Source of the DNA: Marinobacter salsuginis
Lineage (GTDB): Bacteria > Pseudomonadota > Gammaproteobacteria > Pseudomonadales > Oleiphilaceae
DNA: 64,000 bases
Direction: 5' to 3'
NCBI RefSeq assembly: GCF_009617755.1
Contig: NZ_BGZH01000006.1
Location: 1 to 64,000 of the forward strand
Position numbers and translations under genes: made by a program. Below the pieces are notes generated by a model. The model searched no databases and was not told the DNA's origin. It worked only from the letters and a program-made list of their open reading frames with translations. Positions 7,657 to 15,639 of the stretch are shown in pieces. Each line of letters opens with the position of its first letter. Position 1 is the first letter of the stretch.

Positions 7657-8820
7657 TCAGGCGGAGCAAGAATACTGAGAAGGGGCTCGACCTTCCACGA
7701 CTTGTCCCGTCTTGTAATCCACCTTCTGTGTCTCTTCCAAGTCGGTTTCGTAACGCCACCCGGGACCGTAGTTCGTCATTAGATAAAAGCGCCTGAAACA
7801 GTCATATCCACCCTCGTTCACCAGGCTCCCGGCAGCCCTGCAACTGGCTTTATTCGCAGCTTCAGATAAGTAACAATTTACTGAAGTACCCCGAATTCTG
7901 CCCACCAAAGCCTTCGCCTGTAGCTCTTTCTCGAATCTATCCCCAGCAACACCCCGCACCTTTGCACCCTCAACCGTCCTGAGGTTGCCTTTCAGCTCCG
8001 ACAACACGGGATGAGCCTCATGGATCTGGTCGATTTCCAGCTCGTTCGCCACTTCCCAGCCATTCTGGCCCATGATGAACTGAAGCTTGACCAACCTTCG
8101 CTCGTCATTACCGTCCAGGGCCTCTAAACCAACAAATGCGGTCGCCGGGTTAGCGGAACCGTTGGTATAGAGTGTCGTACCGAAGTCATTCAATACTGTG
8201 AGACGTTCATAATTCCGCCGGGTGTATCGTTTTGCCAGCAGCTTCAACGTGTCCAGACTTTGGTAGGTAGTATCTAACTTCCCCTGGATGACCTTGATAT
8301 CGCCATACGTGGCGAAACCACTTCCTCGCAGCTCTGTCCCATGTTGTTCGGCGGTCAACACGATGGAGAAGGGTACTCCGAGTGGCTGAGAATCTCCGAA
8401 CACCAGGTCCAGCTGATAGCTTCCCATCAGCGATTGGGTGTCAGGCACGCCTTGATCTTCAAGCTTTTGCTTCAAGCGCAGGTGCGGCACTAGGCCTGGC
8501 CCGTCCGATGGGACTTTGAACCCGTCGCCCGCCGGATTATCGTCAAACAATACGATTTCTGCAGAAAGATCAGCAAAAAAGTCTGAGCCCTGCCGCAACT
8601 CCAACGTACCTGATTTCAGGATGGCCTGTTCCACGGAGAATTGAACATCCCGAATTTTCCCAGATACGGGATCCCCAGTGCGCGTGGATGCCTGGGGTTT
8701 CTTTTCGTCGGGGGTTCGGTCAGACGCAGCCTGAGAAACCTGATCTGGCTCAGATTCACTAGTACATCCGAAGACTGCCAAAGCCACAAGGGCAATAATG
8801 ATAGGTTTGAAGTTCTTCAT
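7657..8820 (-). CDS. Putative lipoprotein, unknown function
   Basis: 387 residues beginning MKNFKPIIIALVALAVFGCTS, a lipoprotein signal with lipobox VFGC. A Ser/Pro/Lys-rich linker follows (residues 22-50), then a long soluble domain with several strands and C-terminal cysteines (VNCYLS, KASCRAAG, GYDCFRR, QYSCSA) that could form disulfides in the periplasm. AAGGA precedes the start. Monocistronic by spacing. The family is not recognised. Confidence 0.65.
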   Translation of the reverse strand: MKNFKPIIIALVALAVFGCTSESEPDQVSQAASDRTPDEKKPQASTRTGDPVSGKIRDVQFSVEQAILKSGTLELRQGSDFFADLSAEIVLFDDNPAGDGFKVPSDGPGLVPHLRLKQKLEDQGVPDTQSLMGSYQLDLVFGDSQPLGVPFSIVLTAEQHGTELRGSGFATYGDIKVIQGKLDTTYQSLDTLKLLAKRYTRRNYERLTVLNDFGTTLYTNGSANPATAFVGLEALDGNDERRLVKLQFIMGQNGWEVANELEIDQIHEAHPVLSELKGNLRTVEGAKVRGVAGDRFEKELQAKALVGRIRGTSVNCYLSEAANKASCRAAGSLVNEGGYDCFRRFYLMTNYGPGWRYETDLEETQKVDYKTGQVVEGRAPSQYSCSA

Positions 8821-8989
8821 TCAATTCCATCCTTAGACTTGATCAATTTTTGACTGCCGTTTTATCAGCAATAAAAACAGCTCTTTAGGTCCCATTTCCA
8901 CCGATTTATCCACGAAAATGGCGAATAACTTTGCCCAGTAACAGCAAGAAAGCGGGGAGGGTAGGTGCTCTGAAGACGAAGCCCGAAGA

Positions 8990-9352
8990 TCAGATCAGGG
9001 ATCTTCCAACGCGCTCCTGGAGCCTTCGGTACCGCAGGCTTCTAAACTTTGGCAGCTCATTCACGAGCTGCTGAAATCGGCCAACCGTCCGCTCGCTCAT
9101 GATCAGCCACTGATAGTCGAAGACGCCATGTTGGGTTTCGAGGAAAAGCTTTACGTCTGCTCTGGTCTCCTCAACCACTTTCACGAGTTCGAACTGTTCC
9201 ACTGCGCCAAACGCCTCGGCCATCCCGTCCCCATGGGATTCAATCAACCGCACAGCATCACTCAGCGAAATAGCGCCCTCTTCATGATTGGACAGAGTTA
9301 GCGCAGCGAACCTTAAAAATCGGTCTCGGGCGAGTCGCTTCATCGTGTGCAT
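8990..9352 (-). CDS. Small hypothetical protein
   Basis: 120 residues from the ATG at 9352, chosen because GGAAGGGGG stands 7 bases upstream; the frame is open to 9427 but that part overlaps the terminator hairpin. Mostly helical, basic C-terminus (FRSLRYRRLQERVGRSLI). Separated from the upstream operon by a strong terminator, so it has its own promoter. Family not recognised. Confidence 0.5.
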   Translation of the reverse strand: MHTMKRLARDRFLRFAALTLSNHEEGAISLSDAVRLIESHGDGMAEAFGAVEQFELVKVVEETRADVKLFLETQHGVFDYQWLIMSERTVGRFQQLVNELPKFRSLRYRRLQERVGRSLI

Positions 9353-9406
9353 TGTGTAACCCCCTTCCTTTGGTTTCTGACGCCCTGATTCCATCGGGAA
9401 CAGGTG

Positions 9407-9438
9407 TAAAAAAATGCGGGTCAACACGGACCCGCATT
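9407..9438 (-). terminator. Rho-independent terminator of the 10.4-9.45 kb operon
   Basis: A perfect 10-bp stem AATGCGGGTC/GACCCGCATT with a 6-base loop, followed on the minus strand by a run of seven T. Confidence 0.85.
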
Positions 9439-9451
9439 ACTAAGTTCCTTT

Positions 9452-9862
9452 TCAGCCCTGTGAGCGCTTCAACGCTGCCTTTACAACACTCAGTGGAGCA
9501 ACACGATTCCCGCTGCCATCGAGACTGGCCAACAGGATGTTATTTTTGGGCGCTTTAGTCCGAATGCCGGCTATACGGAGCCGAAGCCCTGACAAAGTGA
9601 TCTCGGCGTCCAGTGCACTCTCGGGCAGACCATAAAGCTCATGGAGGTCCAGGAAAGCCTGTCGCTCTTGCGTCATTACGACGCCGTCTTCACAGATGGT
9701 CGCAAGATTCAGCTTAAAACTGCCCGTGGTATCACCGTAGGTGGCACTTCCCGAAGTAATTTGCAGCCCAAGCTCTTTTGAAAGCTCGGCCAATTTCGCG
9801 TCCAGTGCCGGACGAATGACGTTTTTCAGGGTAGGGCGGTCGATAACATTTACTTGTGGCAT
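9452..9862 (-). CDS. Hypothetical plasmid protein
   Basis: 136 residues; GAGGAAAA precedes the ATG. It contains a predicted N-terminal helix (IRPALDAKLAELSKELGLQI), a strand-rich centre (GSATYGDTTGSFKLNLATI) and a C-terminal region around KNNILLASLDGSGNRVAPLSVVKAAL. It reads like the small conserved proteins of phage or plasmid operons, but I cannot name the family. It is the last gene of a three-gene minus-strand operon that ends at the terminator at 9407-9438. Confidence 0.55.
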   Translation of the reverse strand: MPQVNVIDRPTLKNVIRPALDAKLAELSKELGLQITSGSATYGDTTGSFKLNLATICEDGVVMTQERQAFLDLHELYGLPESALDAEITLSGLRLRIAGIRTKAPKNNILLASLDGSGNRVAPLSVVKAALKRSQG

Positions 9863-9888
9863 AGGGTTTTCCTCGAATCAGAAGGGTA

Positions 9889-10248
9889 TTAAAGATCGTT
9901 CGCGCAGTTGGCGGCTTGCAGGGACTGCTGATACAAGTAGTCGAAGTCTTCTTTCTCAAGATGTCTTCGAGCGAGCTCAACAAACACTTGCGAAACGGAG
10001 ACATCGGCGCCTCCGCGATGCTTCACCGCTTTACTGGCTTTGATGGCCTGATTTATCTCTGCCAGCTCTAGCCGTGCTGCTTCGCGCTGTTGCTGAAGCT
10101 CTTCGATCTCATTCCCAATTCGCCGCTTTACTTCGTCTGTTGCGCTCGACATCCGCGCTTTCAGGCGGCGCTTTTCTTCATCGAGGTTGCCCATCGTCTC
10201 TATAAGCACGAGCCGACGCTGGTGTAGATTTACGAATTTCTCGGCCAT
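9889..10248 (-). CDS. Coiled-coil hypothetical protein
   Basis: About 119 residues from the ATG at 10248 (MAEKF), preceded by a run of G that can act as a ribosome binding site; a possible earlier ATG is at 10266. Residues 10-70 form a heptad-rich helix (EEKRRLKARMSSATDEVKRR, EIEELQQQREAARLELAEI). Middle gene of the operon. Family not recognised. Confidence 0.55.
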   Translation of the reverse strand: MAEKFVNLHQRRLVLIETMGNLDEEKRRLKARMSSATDEVKRRIGNEIEELQQQREAARLELAEINQAIKASKAVKHRGGADVSVSQVFVELARRHLEKEDFDYLYQQSLQAANCANDL

Positions 10249-10253
10249 CACTT

Positions 10254-10403
10254 TCACGCCCCCCATGCCATATCGACATCTTCCCTGGCCACTCTCAGAC
10301 GACCGCCTCGTGTCTCAATAACCAGGGTGTTTTTATAGACCCGCTTAACCTTGGCCAGCACTCGACCCAACCGGACCGTCTGACCCCTTTTTACCTTTTC
10401 CAT
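10254..10403 (-). CDS. 49-residue basic protein, first gene of the operon
   Basis: A short frame, MEKVKRGQTVRLGRVLAKV then KRVYKNTLVIETRGGRLRVA, ending DMAWGA. It is preceded by GAGG with 8-base spacing, and its stop lies directly before the next gene (6 bp). The alternating basic and hydrophobic pattern suggests a small SH3- or KOW-like beta-barrel that might bind nucleic acid; this is inference. Its promoter element matches that of the DUF4942 gene. Confidence 0.5.
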   Translation of the reverse strand: MEKVKRGQTVRLGRVLAKVKRVYKNTLVIETRGGRLRVAREDVDMAWGA

Positions 10404-10470
10404 CTAACTTACCTCGCTTTGCGGTAAACCAATTTGAATGCCATTTAAGCGTAACTTTATCGCCTTTCTA

Positions 10471-10520
10471 TGTCAATCTTTTTGTATATCTTTAAAGCCT
10501 AAAAAGATTAGATTATCTTT
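10471..10520 (-). promoter_or_regulatory. Promoter and dyad for the 10.4 kb operon
   Basis: Bases 10471-10494 repeat the element at 5410-5433 (22 of 24 identical), including the -35 TTGACA on the minus strand; TACGCT lies 17 bases further and can be the -10. Just upstream, 10503-10520 reads AAAGATTAGATTATCTTT, with AAAGAT arms that recur inside the shared element. A common regulator is likely. Confidence 0.5.
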
Positions 10521-10537
10521 CAGAACAACAATAGCCG

Positions 10538-10762
10538 TCACCTGGAGTTTCCGGCCGGAAACAGATGATCCATGCTCAAAGAATCTTTATGTCTTTCCAG
10601 ATGCTCAAGCGCCTGGCTCCTTGGAACAGAGGACTCAATGGGCAGGGGAACCACGTTGGAGCCAAAAGTCTTCTGGAACTGTTCGCCCAAATCGCCTTCG
10701 AATACAACACACCACAATCCGTTTCGCGTCACCAGATTCATCTCGAAACTCTCCAATTTCAT
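10538..10762 (-). CDS. Small hypothetical protein whose end contains palindrome copy 7
   Basis: 74 residues, or 67 from the second Met at 10741, which has GGAGAG in front. No family recognised. The final codons FPAGN are spelled by the 16-bp palindrome itself, so the operator-like site lies within the coding end. It is divergent from parA and may be a regulator of it (inference from position only). Confidence 0.4.
   Translation of the reverse strand: MKLESFEMNLVTRNGLWCVVFEGDLGEQFQKTFGSNVVPLPIESSVPRSQALEHLERHKDSLSMDHLFPAGNSR
10547..10562. promoter_or_regulatory. 16-bp palindrome, copy 7
   Basis: GTTTCCGGCCGGAAAC, the copy nearest to the partition operon and the last one in the window. Confidence 0.65.
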
Positions 10763-10811
10763 ATAGTTCTATATTAGATGGCACTATTTGATTCGAGTCA
10801 AAGTATTTTTG

Positions 10812-10841
10812 TTGAAAGTTTGACAAAAAAACCGGTAGGAT
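10812..10841 (+). promoter_or_regulatory. Candidate parA promoter
   Basis: TTGAAA (10812-10817), 18-base spacer, TAGGAT (10836-10841). An overlapping TTGACA at 10820 is an alternative -35. AGAAGGA follows just before the parA start. Confidence 0.45.
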
Positions 10842-10897
10842 GAGCCATTACTCACGTTCGCCGGTACTCGTGGCGACCTAACAGAAGGACCTACCCA

Positions 10898-11614
10898 ATG
10901 GCGAAGCCCTTTGCCCCTAAGCTCAAACGCCCCATCAAAATTGCAGTAATCAACCGAAAAGGTGGCGTCGGCAAGACCAACACCACTATTAACCTGGCCT
11001 GTGAATTCGTGAATCGCGGGTACTCCACGGTGATCGCTGACACCGAGAAAGAAGGTGGTTGTGTCCACTGGCAAAGTTTGGCGGGTGATAACGCCAAAGT
11101 ACCGGTGGTTGGAATGTATGACCCGATGATCAAGGTCAACATCAAAGCCTATGAAGGTTCCAACGACATCATCTTGATTGACACCGCAGGCATCATTGTT
11201 GATATGGACGATGAGGAAGACGGAAAAGCCAGCAAGATCAATAGCGCTGTTATGGCTATGGCAGACTACGTCATTGTTCCTCTGCAGCCCGCACCCGCAG
11301 ACTTCCGCGCAACAGAGATCTGCGTGGAATCACTCAGCAAGATTCAAGAGTTTCGCGATGGAGCTCCGTTTTTCCGGGTTTTGTTGACCAGTACCCGCGC
11401 CAATGAAGATTTAACCAGGATGGCCTTGGAGTTATTCGGGGAGGACTACCCCTACCCAGTTTTCAAGACAACCATTCGTCGCTCTGAAGAGTTCAAGAAA
11501 GCCCACGCCTACGGCCAGGGCATCGTTGACTATGCCAAGCGATCGGAGTCTGCAAACGACATCCGAGACTTGGCCGACGAAATTCTGAAGGACCTGGATG
11601 AGGGCAAGGCATGA
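10898..11614 (+). CDS. parA: ParA-family partition ATPase
   Basis: 238 residues. It has the deviant Walker A motif KGGVGKTN (residues 21-28, signature lysine included), switch I-like TEKEGG, and Walker B IILIDTAG. The short form without an N-terminal DNA-binding domain resembles IncC2/ParF-sized ParA proteins. It moves plasmid copies by ATP-dependent nucleoid binding with its ParB partner. The stop overlaps the parB start (ATGA), so the two are co-translated. The first gene of the parA-parB-X-trfB-like operon. Confidence 0.92.
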   Translation: MAKPFAPKLKRPIKIAVINRKGGVGKTNTTINLACEFVNRGYSTVIADTEKEGGCVHWQSLAGDNAKVPVVGMYDPMIKVNIKAYEGSNDIILIDTAGIIVDMDDEEDGKASKINSAVMAMADYVIVPLQPAPADFRATEICVESLSKIQEFRDGAPFFRVLLTSTRANEDLTRMALELFGEDYPYPVFKTTIRRSEEFKKAHAYGQGIVDYAKRSESANDIRDLADEILKDLDEGKA

Positions 11615-12564
11615 GCAAAAAGGCAGGCCTCAAAGCCGCTTTGGGTGGCGGCAGAAAAGAATCCACTGAGACCAGGGAAACTAGCAAACCCGTCGTTATT
11701 GCCGCGACTGGGGAACTTTGTCGTGTATTGATCTCATCGATCACCCCGGATCCTAACCAACCGCGCGAAACGTTCGATCCTAATTTCATTGATTCTCTAG
11801 CGCGCAAGCTCCAAAAGGACGGGCAGCATCAACCCATTACCGTGGTGATGACCGGACCTAATCAATACAAGATCCGCAACGGCGAAAACCGCTGGAAAGC
11901 TGCCCAAAAAGCCGGTTGGGAATATATCGACGCCATTGTTTATGAGTATGAGCCGGCGGAGCTTACCGCCCCAGAGCAGGCAGAAATTCTTCGGAAGCAG
12001 AAGTCTGACAACGATGATCGACGCCCTCTGACACCCTGGGAAGACATCAAAGCCTGTGCACGGTATGTGGAACTGTCCGGGAAAAAGCAGGGCGAGGCCG
12101 CAGAAGACTTGGATCTCTCGAAAACCGATCTCAGCAAACGCCTGAAGATTTTCAACGGTCCCGAAGAAATCCAGATGCTGGTTCGCGCTGAAGCGCTGAC
12201 CAACCTGAACACCCTTGGCAGCCTGGTTGAATTATGGAAACTCGATCAGGAATACGCCGCGGCCGAAGCCCAGAAAATCCTTGAAGCTGGCCAAATTTCA
12301 TCCGGGGCTGAACAGAAGTACGCCGCCAGGGTAAAAGCGCTTAAAGAGGGCAGGGAAGTACCAGGGTCCAAACCTGCAAAGAAAGAGCAAGAACCCCAGA
12401 CGCCGAAACCAATGACGTTCTCGGCCAAGAAAGTGAATGTGGCCGAAAAGGGCGTGTTGGAAATTGAAGATGGGAAAGGCAACGCCATGCGCTTCAAAGT
12501 CCCAAGAAGCTGGAAGAAAGACTGGGAGAAAATCGGCGAAGCGCTGTTTGGCGGTAAATTATGA
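11611..12564 (+). CDS. parB: ParB/KorB-like centromere-binding protein
   Basis: 317 residues. The N-terminal ParB/Srx domain is plain: ITPDPNQPRETFD, GQHQPITVV and IRNGENRWKAAQKAGW (the family's GERR/GENR box, about residues 88-100). A central helix-turn-helix follows (GEAAEDLDLSKTDLSKRLKIFNG-type, about residues 155-180), then a Lys-rich linker and a small C-terminal domain of strand character (about 270-317), as in KorB. The palindromes at 0.1-10.6 kb are candidate binding sites; that link is inference. No separate centromere repeat is seen beside the gene. Confidence 0.9.
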   Translation: MSKKAGLKAALGGGRKESTETRETSKPVVIAATGELCRVLISSITPDPNQPRETFDPNFIDSLARKLQKDGQHQPITVVMTGPNQYKIRNGENRWKAAQKAGWEYIDAIVYEYEPAELTAPEQAEILRKQKSDNDDRRPLTPWEDIKACARYVELSGKKQGEAAEDLDLSKTDLSKRLKIFNGPEEIQMLVRAEALTNLNTLGSLVELWKLDQEYAAAEAQKILEAGQISSGAEQKYAARVKALKEGREVPGSKPAKKEQEPQTPKPMTFSAKKVNVAEKGVLEIEDGKGNAMRFKVPRSWKKDWEKIGEALFGGKL

Positions 12565-12974
12565 GCGATGAAACCAAAAAACAGAGAGTAGGGGATGGCC
12601 GCGTGTTCTTTGCGCACGTTTTGGCGGTTTTCGGGCCACAGGAAAGCCACGATGTCACCGCTCAACGCATTCTCGATATCGGCAGAGTCCGTTACGGTGC
12701 TGAGAGGGACAGTTTGAGAGGCAAACACCTCCGATCCTGGGCTGACGGCACCCGGATCGTTCCGAAATGGGCATACGCGGCCGCACTCGATTTGGCACTG
12801 GATAACGGATTCGAGCCAACCGATGACGACCAGGCCATCGCAACTTGGAAGACCTGGCGTTCCGAACGGCAGGCATTATCCGATGAGCAAGCCTTCACGG
12901 AGTTTCTGAGCTCTATCCCCTTATCCGACACACAACGGGCAGCTGTTCAGACATACGCGGGGTTAGGTCAATGA
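12561..12974 (+). CDS. Hypothetical protein in the partition operon
   Basis: 137 residues, overlapping parB and the next gene by ATGA-type junctions, so it belongs to the same operon. It is soluble, Trp-rich (SWADGTRIVPKWAY, ATWKTWRSERQ) and mostly helical. I do not recognise a family. Position suggests a role in partition or copy control. Confidence 0.6.
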   Translation: MSDETKKQRVGDGRVFFAHVLAVFGPQESHDVTAQRILDIGRVRYGAERDSLRGKHLRSWADGTRIVPKWAYAAALDLALDNGFEPTDDDQAIATWKTWRSERQALSDEQAFTEFLSSIPLSDTQRAAVQTYAGLGQ

Positions 12975-13576
12975 ATATTCATCCTCAATCCTTCGCCAAG
13001 GCAGTAAGGGCTGTAAAGCCTTCTCCGGAACTGAAAGATCGCGCTTACCGCGTTCTAGTTGAAGGCGTACCAACTCTGGAAGTGTTTGAGCGAGACGCTC
13101 CAAATGCAGAGAGGGATTATCAGGTCCTTGTGGATCTGTTCAAGCACGCTGTGGCACCGACCGAACAACCGATGTTCACTCAATTGCAGCTTGTGTCGAT
13201 CACCACAGAGTTTCGATACATCAAGTATTGGGTTTTCATGGCGTTGTCGCTTGTCCTGGTTGACGGCTATGGCATGTCCCAAGTCGGCCGTTTACTTGGA
13301 ATGTCACGGCAACAAGTGAACATCGGGGTGACCAAAGCTAAGGAAAAGGCTTTGTTTCTTGGCATCCTGGATGACGCGCCGGATCTGGAGACGATCACTG
13401 TGCAAATCCCGAAAACTGTCGCAAAGCAGGTGAAAGATTACGAGCACGAATTTGCAAGCGCCACCGTGAAAGAGGGGGCCCAGAAGCGTCCTGTTTTCGC
13501 GATTCTCAACAATGAGGATGCAGATCGGGTAGAGCAATTCATTTCTGAATTAAAAGCAGTGAAAGCCAGTGCATAA
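12971..13576 (+). CDS. TrfB/KorA-like DNA-binding regulator
   Basis: 201 residues. Residues about 90-125 read LVLVDGYGMSQVGRLLGMSRQQVNIGVTKAKEKA, a helix-turn-helix whose arrangement (VDG before the helix, then G-hydrophobic-S/T-R) resembles KorA/TrfB of IncP plasmids. KorA-type proteins repress replication, partition and transfer promoters at short palindromes. The N-terminal 85 residues are extra relative to KorA, so this is a distant relative at best. It is the last gene before the terminator at 13581. A regulator of the GTTTCCG palindromes is a reasonable guess. Confidence 0.5.
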   Translation: MNIHPQSFAKAVRAVKPSPELKDRAYRVLVEGVPTLEVFERDAPNAERDYQVLVDLFKHAVAPTEQPMFTQLQLVSITTEFRYIKYWVFMALSLVLVDGYGMSQVGRLLGMSRQQVNIGVTKAKEKALFLGILDDAPDLETITVQIPKTVAKQVKDYEHEFASATVKEGAQKRPVFAILNNEDADRVEQFISELKAVKASA

Positions 13577-13580
13577 ATAG

Positions 13581-13605
13581 GGGGTCGACATTGATTGTCG
13601 ACCCC
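13581..13605. terminator. Terminator-like hairpin between convergent operons
   Basis: Stem GGGGTCGACA/TGTCGACCCC with a 5-base loop, placed between the stops at 13576 (+) and 13610 (-). There is no long T run on either strand. Confidence 0.6.
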
Positions 13606-13609
13606 ATTG

Positions 13610-14320
13610 CTACCCTCGACACTGTTCCAAGATTTCTTTAATTCTGGCGCTCTCATCAGGCTTTGGCTGTAGTCGATATTTCAATACGATCCTCGTGAAT
13701 CTCGCCGTATAGCCACACCGGCCCTCTGGCGGCAACCACTCGTCCGGCCCCTTATCGGACTTTGATCGATTGAGGGAGGATTCTACGATAAGCACATTAG
13801 ACGGATCGTTGGCAAAAGCCTCTCGTTTTTCAACGGACCATTCCGAGGCACCTCTTTGCCAACTCCATGAAAGCGGGACCAGGTGATCGGCATCTAGCTG
13901 GCGCGCATCCTGAATGACCTGATTGGTGAACGGGCTTATCCAACGCCCAAACACGACAGTGCATTTGGATTCGTCCTTAAATCGAACTGGCGCGGTAGAG
14001 CGCTCTACCAAGAGTTCGTGGCGGGTATTTTGGCAATCACCATCGTCATCCGCCCACCCGTTTCCATAGTGAGCACGACTGTAAACCTGGGCTTTGATTT
14101 CTTCCTGAGTAGCACTGGCTCCCTTGGGCAGGCGACCACCAGACTGCGTACACGCCTTGAGGGTCCGGAATCCCTGGTAGTTTTTAACAACCTCGTACCA
14201 AGGGCTCTGTGGATCATGGCAAATACCCGACCCGGACTTTTTGATCACATCGGCTGCCCCAACCAAGGGCAGAGCCGATAAAACTAAGATCAGTAGCCAT
14301 GCAGGTCGGCACCCAATCAC
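13610..14320 (-). CDS. Secreted HNH-type nuclease (DUF1524-like)
   Basis: 236 residues with a signal peptide (LLILVLSALPLVGAA) and an HNH core: the motif DADHLVPLSW (about residue 142), DPSNVLIVESSLNRSKSDKGPDEWLPP (Asn, Asn and catalytic-loop region, about 170-200). Cysteines at ICHD, KACTQS, GDCQN and GRCGY fit a disulfide-stabilised periplasmic or secreted enzyme. Relatives degrade extracellular DNA; the periplasmic nuclease Nuc of IncN plasmids is a functional analogue. Its start overlaps the end of kfrA, so both are one transcription unit. Confidence 0.8.
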   Translation of the reverse strand: MIGCRPAWLLILVLSALPLVGAADVIKKSGSGICHDPQSPWYEVVKNYQGFRTLKACTQSGGRLPKGASATQEEIKAQVYSRAHYGNGWADDDGDCQNTRHELLVERSTAPVRFKDESKCTVVFGRWISPFTNQVIQDARQLDADHLVPLSWSWQRGASEWSVEKREAFANDPSNVLIVESSLNRSKSDKGPDEWLPPEGRCGYTARFTRIVLKYRLQPKPDESARIKEILEQCRG

Positions 14321-15282
14321 GATTTACCTCCCTTCTTTCTTGGATCCGAGGCCTTTTCTGGTGACCGAGATTCATTTCCTGGCTTTTGAGACTCGTGCAC
14401 TTCCTCTTTGGTCTCTTTGTTCTGGGTTTCGTTGGCTGCCAGCCGGGTTTCCAGTTGGGTGACTAGTCTCTCGGCCTCCTTCTGGGCGGAGCGGGCTTCG
14501 TCACGCTCCTTCTTTCGTTCTTCCGATTGTGCGGCGATCGCTTTCTTTTCAGCCTCAAGCTCACGCAGCATCCCTTGAGCCTCCGACAACTGATGACTCA
14601 GCTTTGCTGCCTCTTCCTCACGGCTTTCTACTATCGTCGCCCAACCATCCCGCTGTTTTCGAAGATCAGCTTTGTCGCTCTCCAGGCTCTCATTAGCTTT
14701 TTTGAGACCTGCAACCTCACCCTTCAAATCACTGGCCTTTTCTTGCTCTTTGCTTAACTTCTGTTCCGAAACAGCAAGATCCTTTTCCAGCTTTACCAGT
14801 TTGTTGCCGAGCTCTTTCCGGTCATCATTGACTGACTGAAGCTCCTTTCTCGTGCCTTCAAGCGCTTCCTGAAGGCTTTGCACTTGCCCTTCTAGCTCGT
14901 CAAAGGCCGCTGTGGCATCAATCAGCTCTGCTTCCGCGCTTTGTTGTTGCTCCTTGGCCGACTTCATGACATCGGCTACCCGTCGCTCTGCGGTTTTAAC
15001 AGCACGGTTGTTAAGATTGATCGCAAGTGTTCTGACCTGATCCAGGAATGAGCTGGTCATTTCATTCAGTGCTTCTTCAACCTCAACAGGCAGATCCTGG
15101 ACGGGCTCGCTTTCAACAACCTCCTGGCTCTGGCGGTAGTCCTCCCAAACCCTCACCAATCGCGACGGGTTGCCGCCCCCGATTTCCTTTCTCAAGGCAA
15201 AACCGGTTACTCGCCGACCGGCGCCTAACAACCGCTTGGCCGCTTCGATGATTTGCTCGTCTTCAAATTCCGCAGGGCGCAT
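14317..15282 (-). CDS. kfrA: KfrA-like plasmid coiled-coil DNA-binding protein
   Basis: 321 residues. The N-terminal 55 residues (IIEAAKRLLGAGRRVTGFALRKEIGGGNPSRLVRVWEDY) match the KfrA DNA-binding domain. Residues 90-300 form one long alpha-helical coiled coil rich in Glu, Lys and Gln, and the tail is basic. KfrA of IncP plasmids binds its own promoter and builds filaments that help stable inheritance. The upstream region holds an AAAT/AAAC tract that may be its operator zone. It is co-transcribed with the HNH nuclease. Confidence 0.85.
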   Translation of the reverse strand: MRPAEFEDEQIIEAAKRLLGAGRRVTGFALRKEIGGGNPSRLVRVWEDYRQSQEVVESEPVQDLPVEVEEALNEMTSSFLDQVRTLAINLNNRAVKTAERRVADVMKSAKEQQQSAEAELIDATAAFDELEGQVQSLQEALEGTRKELQSVNDDRKELGNKLVKLEKDLAVSEQKLSKEQEKASDLKGEVAGLKKANESLESDKADLRKQRDGWATIVESREEEAAKLSHQLSEAQGMLRELEAEKKAIAAQSEERKKERDEARSAQKEAERLVTQLETRLAANETQNKETKEEVHESQKPGNESRSPEKASDPRKKGGKS

Positions 15283-15331
15283 ATGAACCTCGAACTAGTA
15301 GGGATATGCATCAAGTATAGCGTTTTATAAG

Positions 15332-15379
15332 AAATAAACAAACAAACAAATAAACAAATAAACAAATAAAGAAATAAAT
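15332..15379. repeat. AAAC/AAAT tetranucleotide tract upstream of kfrA
   Basis: About twelve 4-bp units of AAAC, AAAT or AAAG type, 50 bp upstream of the kfrA start. Possible KfrA-binding or DNA-bending region, or slippage-prone. The rest of 15283-15639 shows no gene. Confidence 0.6.
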
Positions 15380-15639
15380 TAAAGACAAAGAAGCCACGAT
15401 GTTTTCGATGGAGCGCATCTTGGGCGCACAGATCAATCCGCAGCAATCAAATTGAACGCAGCGCACTGCTTGTGTGCCTAAACGTCACACAGATTGATTT
15501 TTGAGCAAGGGCAGAGTAGAGTAATGATGCTGGCAACAGTTAGAGGAAACAGGTTGTATTTCGTCGCACGCACTTGCCAAACCCGGGCTTTAAAACAGGG
15601 TCGCCTGAGCCAGCCAACGATAAATACTAGGAGCCAATC

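Noticed and set aside
103..10562. Palindromes as Xer (pdif-like) recombination modules
   Set aside because: No conserved 11+6+11 half-sites; conservation stops at 16 bp and flanks differ in all copies. A dyad operator fits better.
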